Positions 54,240 to 64,000 of a stretch of DNA of 64,000 bases are shown here, piece after piece. The DNA is from Erpobdella octoculata (lineage: Eukaryota; Annelida; Clitellata; Hirudinida; Erpobdellidae): positions 9,642,456-9,706,455 of the forward strand of contig OZ022247.1 in assembly GCA_963978895.1 (NCBI GenBank), read 5' to 3'. The first letter of the stretch is position 1. Each line of letters starts with the position of its first letter. The translations under genes were made by a program, and so were the position numbers. The notes under the pieces are model-generated. The model made no database searches and was not told where the DNA came from. It saw nothing but the letters and a program-made list of their open reading frames with translations.

Positions 54240-55460
54240 AAAAACAACGTTTTCTTGCGCTCTAAAAAATATAAAATAATATTCCTATGAGCCTGGCAGA
54301 ATTTATGAATAACTTGGTCACATTATGGTAACATACTTTATAAAAGTTTCTAATTCATATACAACGAAAAACGTTGTTGGCGCATTATTTTATATAACTA
54401 CTAGTTTTTACTAAAGTTTTGATGTTGTAGCCTATAGGCGCCCAACGTTTTTCATTGTATATAAATTAGAAACTGTTATAAAGTATGTTACAATAAAAGA
54501 GACCGACCGAAATTCGGTTTCGTTTTTGTTTTCGGCGCCGAAAATAACCAAAAATGAACTTTCGGTAAATTTCCGGTTTTCGCCGTAAAAATAAATCAGA
54601 TGTTCGGTTTTCGGCCAAAAAACGAAAATCAGTATGTGGTGAAAAGTCCCAAAAAATTGTTACCCATTTCAAGCACACACTAAAACAGGACGTGGAGACA
54701 AGGTGGAACAGTACATTCCTGATGTTTGAGCGATTGGCTGAACAGCGCAAGGCGTTGATTTTATACAGCGTCGAGAATGGCGGAATTGATGTTCATTCAA
54801 AAACAGAATGGGAGCTCGTAGATCGAATTGTTCGCATTTTTAAGCCATTCTACGATGCGACTCTAGAGATATGTCATGATGACTCGTGCATATCACTTGT
54901 CATACCAATCGTCACGCAATTGAATGCTAAGTTGAAACCAACACCTGAAGATTGCGGAGTAATGCAGATAAAGGCGCATTACGAGATACAATGAATCGGC
55001 GTTTTGGGCAAATTAAGACAATGCCCAATTTGATTGTGGCGACGTTGCTAGATTCTTGATTCAAAAGTATGTATTTTGACAGTGAACAAAAAGATGCAGC
55101 CAAGAACACGATTATCAAATTCCTAGACCGAGCACCTGATGTTCATATTGACGAGCCCACGGCACCAGCACTAGATAGTCAGGTACCGGCTTCGTCGAGT
55201 CTGTGGGACGGCTATGACAACTTTGACGCATCTGACGAATTAACGAAAACAGCGTTGGACTCATCGACTCTGGATACATTCGAGAAGCAGTTATCCATCT
55301 TTCTTGGACAACCTCCTGTTCCGCGTTTTCGACCAAAACTCAAAAATCATTTCGGTCGGTCTCTATACCATAATGTGACCAAGTTATTCAGAAATTCTTA
55401 CAGGCTCATAGGAATATTTTTTTATATTTCTTAGGGCGCAAGAAAAACGTTGTTTTTCAG
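54240..55460 (+). mobile_element. Foldback element, copy 2, with a hAT transposase inside
   Basis: Arms 54242-54333 and 55366-55455 are inverted (CAACGTTTTCTTGCGC .. GGTCACATTATG). Immediately inside are AGAGACCGACCGAAAT (54498-54513) and its complement (55349-55364). Between lies a ZBED-type hAT frame. On the right the arm and hAT end are contiguous; on the left a separate 163-bp palindrome (54329-54491, GTAACATACTTTATAA arms) is inserted. So either a hAT landed in a foldback element or this is one long-TIR element. Confidence 0.7.
54620..55340 (+). pseudogene. hAT (ZBED-like) transposase fragment
   Basis: QDVETRWNSTFLMFERLAEQ then LVDRIVRIFKPFYDATLE is the central hAT block; after a break, LIVATLLDS then SSLWDGYDNFDAS continues in the next frame. 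The N-terminal BED finger and C-terminal dimerisation block are missing. Frame breaks near 54990-55070. Confidence 0.8.
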
Positions 55461-56150
55461 AAAATGTATTTTTATGATGTAAAAATTATTTTCTACTTTA
55501 TCGTTTTTGATGGGTGAAATTTTGTAACCATTTGAGTTTTTAGATTAAATGTATTTTTACTTTTTTATTTTCTATTTTTTTTCGTTAGGTGGCAAACCTT
55601 AGCACGTTGAATTTAAAATATTATAACTTTTCTTCTTTTTTCGCTAGGTGGCAATATATGATCTATCGGGTAAAATGTTTAGAAAAACACCATCGTATGG
55701 AATTCGCGGACAGACAAAATCTCAACCAGACAACAAAGTGACCTAATAAAAACCTTGTAAAAAATAAGTTCATTTTTCAGTCTTAAAACACATGGTGTAA
55801 AAGACTATGAACTATTATAAAAAAAAAGTTCATTTTTGCTCTAGGACGCACCCTTTATGAGATATAGTTGTTTAAGGTTTTGAAAAATTAAAATTGTCAA
55901 AACTGAAAAAGAACTCGATCCGATGATCACATAAATGAGCTTTTTTTGTTCCAGAACAACCCGTTTAAAAGATAAAGCAATTTGAAGTTCTGAATAATTA
56001 GGTCTGTCCGGGTCTGTCAAATTCTCTAATTTAAAGCGAGCGAAGCCGCGTCGGCCGTCGCTAGTATTTTTATATAATTAAATAAATTAAAAAATATTTA
56101 CCTTACTTATATTAATTCAAAATAGAAAAATTGTTTAAGCTATCATTTTT
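55461..56150. repeat. Flank of foldback copy 2, shared with copy 1
   Basis: TATGATGTAAAAATTATTTTC, TTTTCGCTAGGTGGCAA, CACCATCGTATGGAATTCGCG and AAAGTGACCTAATAAAAACC recur at 41.56-41.78 kb. It also holds the CATGGTGTAAAAGACTATGA tail of R1 at about 55785. Confidence 0.6.
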
Positions 56151-56159
56151 CCTTTCAGT

Positions 56160-56470
56160 TGTTTTGGAGTGCATACAAAAGATGAAACCATTTTTTTTCG
56201 ATTTCACTCATATCGCTTTCTTCAAACTTTTTTTTAAACTTTCTTTGTATTCTATGGCTAACGCTTTAGTTACCAAAAATGCACGAAAATCCCGAAGCAA
56301 AAATTTGCCGTTTGACATCAGGGTGTAAAATCATGGTTATTGGAGACGACTTTAAGCATACACTGCTAGTCGTTGCAAAAGGAACATGCACAGATATCAT
56401 AGAGTGTTGTATAGAAGCAAGCAATCTATGGCAACAATTCACAAAATTGAAATTGTTATGTGTGGAGTAA
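56160..56470 (+). pseudogene. PIF1/Helitron-type helicase remnant
   Basis: Frame 56279-56470 contains CKIMVIGDDFKHTLLVVAKG then IIECCIEASNLWQQFTKLKL, matching the GGDFRQxLPVV (helicase motif III) and following region of PIF1-like helicases of Helitrons. Too short to be a host PIF1. Upstream motifs (Walker A/B) are not readable. Confidence 0.6.
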
Positions 56471-56944
56471 TATTCATGCTTCTACGCAATCTCAACCCCA
56501 ACAAGGGTTTCTTTGTGTAGCTTTGTTCAACTAAATAAAAAAGAAATAAAATGATGAATTTTTCTAAGATGTTAAATTTGAACTCTCTGTGCAGATTGTC
56601 TCTGGAGCATTAAATTTTTGCACCTAATCTCAAGCAAGCATTTTGTAAGAACGAATAATTTGTTCATATCGGATGACATCCTGTCAATCGCTGTTATGAA
56701 AAAATACAAACTAAGCTTTGTCATGTAAAAGCCTTCGTGGCTTTTAAAGAAACTAGATTTTTTATAACCGTAAAAAATTTATGGCAAATTTTATTTTTCA
56801 ATACTTTAAACTGTCGTATCTCCGAAATGGAACGTCCTGGAGCAGAAAAAAACTTCATTTTCGTGATCTACGGATCCAGTTGTATTAGGATCTAACTGAA
56901 TTTTCAGGTTTTAAAAATTTTTTTAAAAGCAAAAAGAACCTCAA

Positions 56945-57171
<227 letters not shown>

Positions 57172-57330
57172 CGCAAAATTATATACATACATAACAACTC
57201 TAAATAATTTAGACGTCCTAAAATAATTAAAAGATTTTGTTTTGTTGCAAATTCGTTATTTTTATCACTTGGGACATCAGAAAAATTATCCCAATATTTA
57301 AAACTGACAAAAGTTTCTATAGTACTGACT

Positions 57331-59590
57331 GTGATTGGCAATACTCTTGCAGGTATTTCTGTACCTCAAATAGCGCATGTCCTGGTATCCCTAATTAACC
57401 GCTCTCAAAACTCAGGCACTTTTGTTTCTCTGCACAAAGCTCACTCTAAGGATATTATTACCAACTGTAAGGCCAATATTAGTTTTTCCATATTTTCCAA
57501 GTACTTCGAAAAAGCGTTTTACAGCAGAACTGTCTCGATTTTGACAAGGTTTTGGTTTTAATCAAGGATAACTATTTTGTGTTTTGGCAACACCACTCGA
57601 TCTACATGCCTTTCTCGATCATATACTCATAGATCGACCATAACATGGAAAGAGGTCAATCCACAATTGGAGTTTTTTTGGACCTGGCCAAAGCCTTCGA
57701 TACCGTGAATCACAACATACTACTCGAAAAACTGCAACACTTTAGTATTCGAGACAAGTGCCTGTTGTGGTATAAAAGTTATTTAAGTCATCGAGACCAG
57801 TTGTTTTTTTTCAAAATCATACTTTCTTCAACTGCGTCTGTAACCTTAGGAGTTCCACAAGGTTTTGTGCTAGGTTCACAATTATTTTTAGTTTACATCA
57901 ATGACATGTGCAATTCATCAAATAACCTTCAATTCTTACTTTTTGCTTATGAGGCAAACAATTTTTATCGGGGTATAATATTAATAAACTTTATTTAAAG
58001 ATGACCAGCGAGCTCACAAAAGTAACAAATTGGTGTGTGTTTTTTTATATTTTAAGGTTAAGAAAACTGTTTACACGGTAATTCATAAACAAACAAGTAA
58101 AGGAAAAAAAAGTTTTTCAACACACTTTTATTTCAAATACACTCAATTTAGAAATATGAAAGCAATTCAAATTAAAATTTTTGGTTTTTTTAAATACCAC
58201 TACATTTATTATTTGTAAATACTACTAAAACAATTTAGAAATATGAAAGATATTCAAATTAACGATCGTAACATAAATAAATAAATAAATAAATAAAGAA
58301 ACATAAATAAATAAATCGTGACGTCATGAATGCTACGCGATCTTTAGATGAATCACGTGCTCACATTGTTGCACGATAATCACAATTTTTATTACCAATG
58401 CTTTTATTAACTCGTCGTCTCTGTTTCTCTGTCTGTCTGTTTCTCTGTCTGTCTGTTTCTCTGTCTGTCTGTTTCTCTGTCTGTTTCAAATCTTGCAATC
58501 AATTTTTGAGTCACTTCCTGATGATAGATTTTTTTCAAATTTTGCATACATGCTCAAAATAGAAGACAATGCAATATTCAATTATTAGTTTTACAATAAG
58601 TCAATTAATTTAGTTAATTTTAATTAATTTCGATATTTCGATATAATTAAGATATTTCGACTTTAATATAAAATAAAAGAGTAATATAAGAAAAAATTGA
58701 TTGCAAAATTTGTGTTTTAATTACATATAAGAGCATTGGTTTTAAAAATTCGTTTTTAATTTACTTGTTATCGGTTTAGTTTAATAAAATATGTCAAAAT
58801 CAATTGAATTGCATTGTCATCCAATATAAAGGTATGCTGAAAGTTTCAGCTTCCTATCTAGTCAAAAAGCTGGTTAAATTTTACTTTCTAGATTTGCGTA
58901 CAGAGAAATACAAAAACAAACAAACAAACAAACAGAGATTGCAAGTTGAACAGAAGCATGTAATAAAAAAATTAATATAACTCGACAGCCATCACATCCG
59001 CATTGGCGACTCCTTGTTATCTCGAGTTGAAAATTGTATATTTATTGCAATCATCATTGATCAACACCTTATTTTCAAACCTCATATTCAATATTTCATT
59101 AGCATGGTTTCAAAAAACGTTTACTATTCTTTCATATTTCCATATTTAAGTTATTGTAATCTGCTTTGGGTTTGTAATTATCCATTCTAACTGCTTCTAT
59201 TTTTTAAGCTCCAAAAAAGATATATTTGTATTGTCTTTCACTTACCTTACAACTCTCACACTGACCGTTCTTTTAAATAACTCAAGATTCTTAAAGTCCT
59301 TAAAATTATTCACCACATTATTTGTATTTTACGTATACAAACTGGACCATCACAAGTTTCCCTACTTATATAATAAACTTTTTATAACTCACTCACCAAT
59401 ACATTTTTATGCACTACGATCCATCTCAAAATACAAACCATCTTTTGCCAGATCCAACACATTATTTTATTCCATTACATGCTCGGGTCCTAAACGTATT
59501 AAAAAATCCCAGCCATATTCTTTTTTCAACCGATACTATCTTCTTTTAAACGCATGCTCAAACATGTCATTATTAATTCTATGATATTGT
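57331..59590 (+). pseudogene. Broken LINE reverse transcriptase
   Basis: Upstream part (57331-58065): FLDLAKAFDTVNHNILLEKL (motif A), LGVPQGFVLGSQLFLVYIND (motif B), YEAN in place of FADD, then LTKVTNWC. Downstream part (58980-59590): GDSLLSRVENC, IIDQHL.FKPHI, FPYLSYCN. The two parts are separated by about 900 bp of R2 and simple repeat (58070-58975). Stops and frameshifts throughout. Jockey/CR1-like layout; clade not certain. Confidence 0.78.
58070..58975 (-). repeat. Insertion in the LINE: split R2 copy plus simple repeats
   Basis: R2 blocks at 58070-58260 and 58800-58950, with (AAATA)n at about 58270-58312 and a TCTCTGTCTGTCTGTT tandem repeat at about 58421-58485 between them. Confidence 0.6.
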
Positions 59591-59879
59591 CGCTTTGACT
59601 AGCTTGTAAAATAATAAACATCTTCAAATTGGTTGAACAAACAAAGGTAACAATATAACTCTTAGGATCACGAGTTCTGATTACAAAGAATTTTTAAATT
59701 GATTGATAATTTGCATGGTTATCAGCTTTCGAGATATCGGTTTAGCGAATACAATTTGTTCAATATTTGTTTCACCTTCACTTTCAATAGAACGTGAATA
59801 AAATTTTAAGTGATGCCCAATATGATTACCGATTTACACTGATTTAAACTTTGATTTATTTATTTATTAACACTGAAAT

Positions 59880-60447
59880 ATGGAAACTGGAAAAATATCT
59901 TCTCCTCCCAACTTAGGAAATGAAGCTCAAAATCATTATCAATACCAGCAACAGCAGCTTCCAGCACCACCATCGTATTCTCAGGCCACTGGTACTGCTC
60001 AACCAGGTCAAGAAACTGTCATTCATTATATTGTTGTACCCGCATCTACTATTCAACCAGTTGTGTCTCAGCCCGTAAACGTAGAGGAACAAAACAATGT
60101 GGATTTTACTGGAGCGTATGTTTTGTCTTGCATCGTTTTTTGGTGCTGCGGCTGGCTGTTAGGACTGTTCGCTTTTATTGAAGCCAGTGAGTTGATATCT
60201 AAAACTATTTTTCAAAACAACATTTTATGTAGATAAAGCCCAGTATACTATGTTTAAGTTAATACTAAAACAATAGTAATTTTGCTGTTTTATTATTTGA
60301 CGTTTTTTAGTGGATGGGAAGTCTGATTTGAAAAAAGGAAATATAACAAGTGCCAAATCAAAACTAAAATGTTCTTATATCATTTCCATCATTGGAATGG
60401 TAATTGGAATTATTGTTTTTATTGTATTACTTGCACTTCTTGTATAA
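59880..60447 (+). CDS. CD225/dispanin-like two-pass membrane protein
   Basis: Two exons, 59880-60186 and 60311-60447; 444 nt, 147 codons plus stop, phase 1 junction. Residues 1-75 are a Pro/Gln-rich cytosolic segment with a PPSY motif (a WW-domain ligand type). The first hydrophobic segment (about 78-102) has a double Cys (FWCCGWLLGLFAFIEA), as in CD225 domains. The loop GNITSAKSKLKCS matches the GD..A...S..A pattern between helices, then a second transmembrane segment runs to the C terminus. Related families include proline-rich transmembrane proteins and IFITM; there is no evidence for an antiviral role. AATAAA lies at about 60525. The window's LINE ends 290 bp upstream. Confidence 0.8.
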
Positions 60448-60832
60448 ACTTACAAACTGTTATTATTAAAACAAACTGTGTAGATGAAAGAGGTAGTTTT
60501 TGTTTGACTAACAAATTGATTTAATAAAATAGAACATTTAAAGATTTTTTGATACAAATAAAATTCAATTTTTCTATTGTGTTGCTTGTTCAATAAAGAA
60601 AACAAAAGAAAAGTAGAGAACGATCGATAAATATCAACAAAGAATATATTGTTAACGCGTTGATGTGGCTTTGATTAAAAAAATAATACTTTTTTGAATT
60701 TTAAAGATAGTGAGTAATAAATACTCAAAGTTTTCAATTTGTCGCAACTAAGACAAATTTTCAAATTTATCTAAATCAACTTTCAGTAATATGATAAATA
60801 GTCACTGTTTTGAAATAACTTTTTAAAGGATT
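60448..60832. other. 3' flank of the CD225-like gene
   Basis: Poly(A) signals near 60525 and 60595; nothing else recognised. Confidence 0.5.
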
Positions 60833-61084
60833 TCATTGAACCTTTGTTATCATCATTTTCACCGATTTCATTGATTCATAATAGCCTTTCCAGTGGTACC
60901 ATTCAATGCCATTTGCGTAAGATTGGTGTTTTCCATAGTAGTAAAAACCATTCAAGTTTGATTCATGACACCATTTGTACCACCACGTTTCGTTGAATTC
61001 CACGGCACAGCTTTTGGAGTATTCATCGAATCGTAGCCAGTGTGTCTGCTTATTTTTTCTGTCTCCGATAAGCTGCATTGTCAA
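60833..61084 (-). pseudogene. Orphan last exon of a fibrinogen-related protein
   Basis: Frame ends SMKSVKMMITKVQ and contains ETWWYKWCHESNLNGFYYYG, the C-terminal third of a fibrinogen C domain. It is a paralog of 62292-62542. The calcium-site DQDND of that gene is missing here (RFDEYSKS). No matching upstream exons are seen within 1.2 kb, so it is probably a partial duplicate. An undiscovered distant 5' part cannot be excluded. Confidence 0.7.
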
Positions 61085-62291
61085 ATCTCAGAACACATGA
61101 TATATTCGTGATTCTTTGAAAAGATTGGTTGGCCATGCTTCTTATTCCACAGTTAATCAATTGACTCGTTGTTTGCTTTGTATACTCCTGCCAGCAGGTT
61201 GGAAGGCAGACAACAGACTGTGAACATTTTCTTTGCGGTAGTGCGTCGGTCCAAGATTGTCACGAATAACGTTTACTGTTGAACGTCTACCCTCTGCTGC
61301 TCTGACTGGTTCTGTATTCCAAACCGTTTTTTTTTATCTTTCGGGAGCAACAGATGTACCATATCGTCAGAATCACCGCCTTTGTCGCTGTAATCCTCTG
61401 TCTCATCACCACACTTCTCCCCGCTATTGCTTATATCATCGTGATTATCATCAGCTGCATCATCACAATCCTCTTCATCTGACTCTGCAGGCGTAGGATC
61501 ATTTTTGAAATGTTCGAATTGTCATCCCTGACATCAGCATTATTGGAAACTTTCCTTGCTATCGCTTTTAGAAATTATTCTACAAACTGTTGGCAGATTA
61601 CTGGCTGTAAAGCGTTACATATTGCAAACTCAGTGACATCTAAAACCGAGAGACACAATATAGGGAAGATGAGAGTCGGGAGATTAACCAACCGAAATTT
61701 TTATTGTTTTTTTTTAAAAGACTGAAAGGGTTGATGTATTCTGGCTTGTATGTTTTTGTTTGCTCGATATAGTGTTTTATTATAAATGTTTAATAATATC
61801 TTTTCTTTTCTTCCAAATTATTCTATAATTTCCCATTGAGTTAGAATTAAAATTCAACTCGTTACTAAGCATGTTTAATGAATTTTAAATTATCATAAAC
61901 TAAACCTTTCAGCTTTTAAACAAAGGTTAACAACTAAACGGTATGTTTCAGTTTATCCATTTAAATATTTATATGTTTACCAACAAATGATGAATTAAAA
62001 AAAATATTTTTCTTTAAATTTTAAAGGTAGTGAGAGCTCATTGAGTATTAAATACTCACAGCTTTTGAATAATTGCAGTTAAAAAAAACTTCAAAATTGT
62101 GTTTTTAACATAACATAACATTACCTGGTTTGGAGTAATTTAGAACCACTCCTATTTATGAAAATTAAATTATGCAAATAATTATGAAACGTTTGTAAAC
62201 TTTAAAATTTTATTTGATAAATACAACCATCTAAATTAATTTTTAGTGATATAATAAATTGTCACTGTTTTCAATTATTTAAAAAAAAATT
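61085..62291. other. No recognisable gene
   Basis: Sequence between the two fibrinogen-domain copies. 62.02-62.10 kb resembles 60.70-60.77 kb (TTTAAAGATAGTGAGTAATAAATACTCA), so the duplicated unit includes 3' flanking DNA. Short frames near 61.26-61.73 kb have no family match. Confidence 0.45.
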
Positions 62292-62985
62292 TCATTGGAC
62301 TTTTGTTATCAACATTTTAACAGATTTCATTGAATCATAAGTGTCTTTCCAGTGCTCCCATTCAATGCCATCTCCGTAAGATTCATGTTTTCCATAGTAG
62401 TAAAAACCATTCAAGTTTGATTTATGACACGCTTTGTACCACCACGCTCCTTTGTATTGAACGGCACAAATGTTTGGATATTCATCATTATCTTGGTCAA
62501 AAGTGGAAAACATTTGACCACTATGGTAGGTCAAGGAATCTCCTGTAAGAAAAAATTAATTTAAACAAACGTTAATGTTTTTCAAAAAGTTAATATAAAT
62601 TATGAAAAATACAATTCAAATTGCATTAAATCAACAAAATTATTTTTAGGTTAGTAACTAATTACCAGCAGTGCCAGAGTAATTTGTAACGGTCAGTACG
62701 TATTTAGTTTCAGGTGATCCAACTTTGAATGTTCCGTATTCAGCATAAACCTTTTCAGATTGGAATGACTCTAATTCAATTCTTAATCTGTCTTTTGCTT
62801 GTGATGTCAACAAATAGAAGAATCGATTTCCTGTCAATTAAATAATTATTACATAAATTGAAGAAAAATAAATTATAGTTTGTCTGAGTACCAATCCAGA
62901 ACTTTTGAGTATTCCCAAATCCACGTTCGTATTCTGTCCAATTTCTGTAAAAATCGGTCAAGTTATTTACTCTTTGCTGAATAAC
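62292..62985 (-). CDS. Fibrinogen-related protein (FReD), 3' part
   Basis: Secreted ficolin/tenascin-type lectin domain, usually binding acetylated sugars. Exons (minus): 62985-62892, 62830-62666 and 62542-62292; phases 0/1/1 join, 510 nt, 169 codons plus stop. Motifs in order: VNNLTDFYRNWTEYERGFGN, FWIG, LTSQAKDRLRIELESF, YAEYGTFKVG, YSGTAGDSLTYHSG, a calcium site DQDND, then CAVQYKGAWWYKACHKSNLNG and YYYG. The Cys pair around the acetyl pocket is present. The missing 5' exons should encode the signal peptide and the GGGWT start of the domain; a LINE fragment lies directly upstream and the window ends there. Confidence 0.88.
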
Positions 62986-63009
62986 CTAAAAATACAAAAA
63001 ATTAGATAT

Positions 63010-64000
63010 ACAGAATTGTATTCGTTATGGTACTTTTTTTATTCATTTATTGAGCACCAACATAAGTATTAAACTTAAACAAAAGAAAATAACCAAAACG
63101 ACAAGAAAAATATAGTACCAAAATTTCAACAACAAAAAAATCAATCAATTGAGAAAGGAATAAGGTGCACAAAAGGTTCGTCCGAAAGGAATTCCTTCCC
63201 GCTTAATGGACAACCTTTACAAAAAGAACCAAAATGAGTGGGTTGAGTTAAGACATTTCAAATAGTAGTTCAATAAACTTATCAAGGAAGAGACTGAAAT
63301 TGGTATGTTAAGGTAATAGATATTGAGCAGTTATGAGTGTGACAATAATAAGTAAGATTTCAGAGCTTGCTTAAATAACGAAATACGTTTCAAGGAGGAG
63401 ACAGATATTGGAATGTTGATTAAATACGAAGGCCAGAGCATTTAATAGAAAATGTTTTAAGAGTTGTCCGAGCAAAATCCGTTCGAAAACAGCGACCGGG
63501 GCGCAGATCATAGGAATGAACATCAGATAATTTTACAAACATGTTATCGAATGATGAGGGTAATATAAAATTATCATTTTTATACATGAAAATGCCAGTT
63601 TGGAAGAAATTAATCTGATAAATATTAAGAATGTTGTTGTTAGCCATTTGAATTTTACAAGACGATGTGGGAGGCATGTGAAAAAAAATTCGAATAATTC
63701 GCTTTTGCAAAACATCAACAGGCTTTAAGCGAGTTGAATAATTTGAGGCCCAGACAATATTGCAGTATGATAAGTACGGAAAGATAAGTGCATAGTATAA
63801 CATCATAGAAATATTGGCATCAACAAACTGATGTATACGAGATAGCACTCCACAATTTTTTGCAACCATAGATGTAACATGTTCAATGTGAGTTTTTAAT
63901 GTACGATATTCATCAAGCAATACGCCCAAGAACTTGCAATAAGGAACCCGCAAAATTGGTATATCTTCAATCTTCAGCTAACAATTACAGAAAGTATATT
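63010..64000 (-). pseudogene. LINE reverse transcriptase, C-terminal part
   Basis: The minus-strand frame 63953-63420 reads CKFLGVLLDEYRTLKTHI, FPYLSYCNIVWASNY and VDVLQKRIIRIFFHMP, the thumb and C-terminal region of Jockey/CR1-type RT. It runs off the window at the 5' side. Related to, but much better preserved than, the LINE at 57.3-59.6 kb. Continues to about 63010 as non-coding 3' sequence. Confidence 0.75.

Overview
The window is AT-rich nuclear DNA of an invertebrate animal. The genes have many short exons with GT-AG introns. Their products are metazoan or eukaryotic (CBP/p300, TFIIS, mitochondrial ribosomal protein S23, PRPP synthetase, RidA, a CD225-type membrane protein, fibrinogen-related domains). 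About half of the DNA is transposon debris and microsatellite. I cannot name the phylum. A cnidarian, sponge, tunicate, flatworm or other AT-rich lineage would all fit.

Layout. 1-9 kb: TFIIS (minus), then MRPS23 (minus), whose large intron holds a 2.27 kb LTR element carrying a SAP-domain reading frame. 9-12 kb: a Helitron-like element and decayed sequence. 12.0-19.7 kb: an 18-exon, 991-codon CBP/p300-like acetyltransferase (plus) without KIX or C-terminal coactivator regions. Two of its introns end in tandem arrays built from their own 3' splice sites. 21.5-24.7 kb: a hAT element with a second hAT nested in it. 25.1-26.2 kb: RidA (plus). 26.4-52.5 kb: three PRPP synthetase genes, all minus, with identical exon lengths and phases apart from one extra final codon in the third. 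They are separated and invaded by LINE, SINE, hAT, MULE, Helitron and foldback elements. 53-59.6 kb: microsatellites, a hAT-containing foldback element, a Helitron-type helicase remnant and a broken LINE. 59.9-60.4 kb: a two-exon CD225/dispanin-like gene (plus). 60.8-63.0 kb: an orphan fibrinogen-domain exon and a three-exon fibrinogen-related gene part (minus). The window ends in a LINE fragment.

The host genes do not form one pathway. The nearest to a functional block is RidA beside the PRPP synthetase cluster (both metabolic), but nothing shows co-regulation. The PRPS copies share an exon plan. Two are close relatives, and the third has substitutions at ATP-contact positions, so paralog specialisation is likely.

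The most unusual observations are the splice-acceptor arrays in the CBP-like gene, the compact CBP architecture, the triplicated PRPS locus with altered active-site residues and a duplicated exon end, the non-autonomous LTR element with a SAP-domain frame, and tiny palindromic insertions (about 50 bp) with one clean empty-site comparison. All coordinates come from reading the sequence by eye. Exon borders were checked by phase arithmetic.
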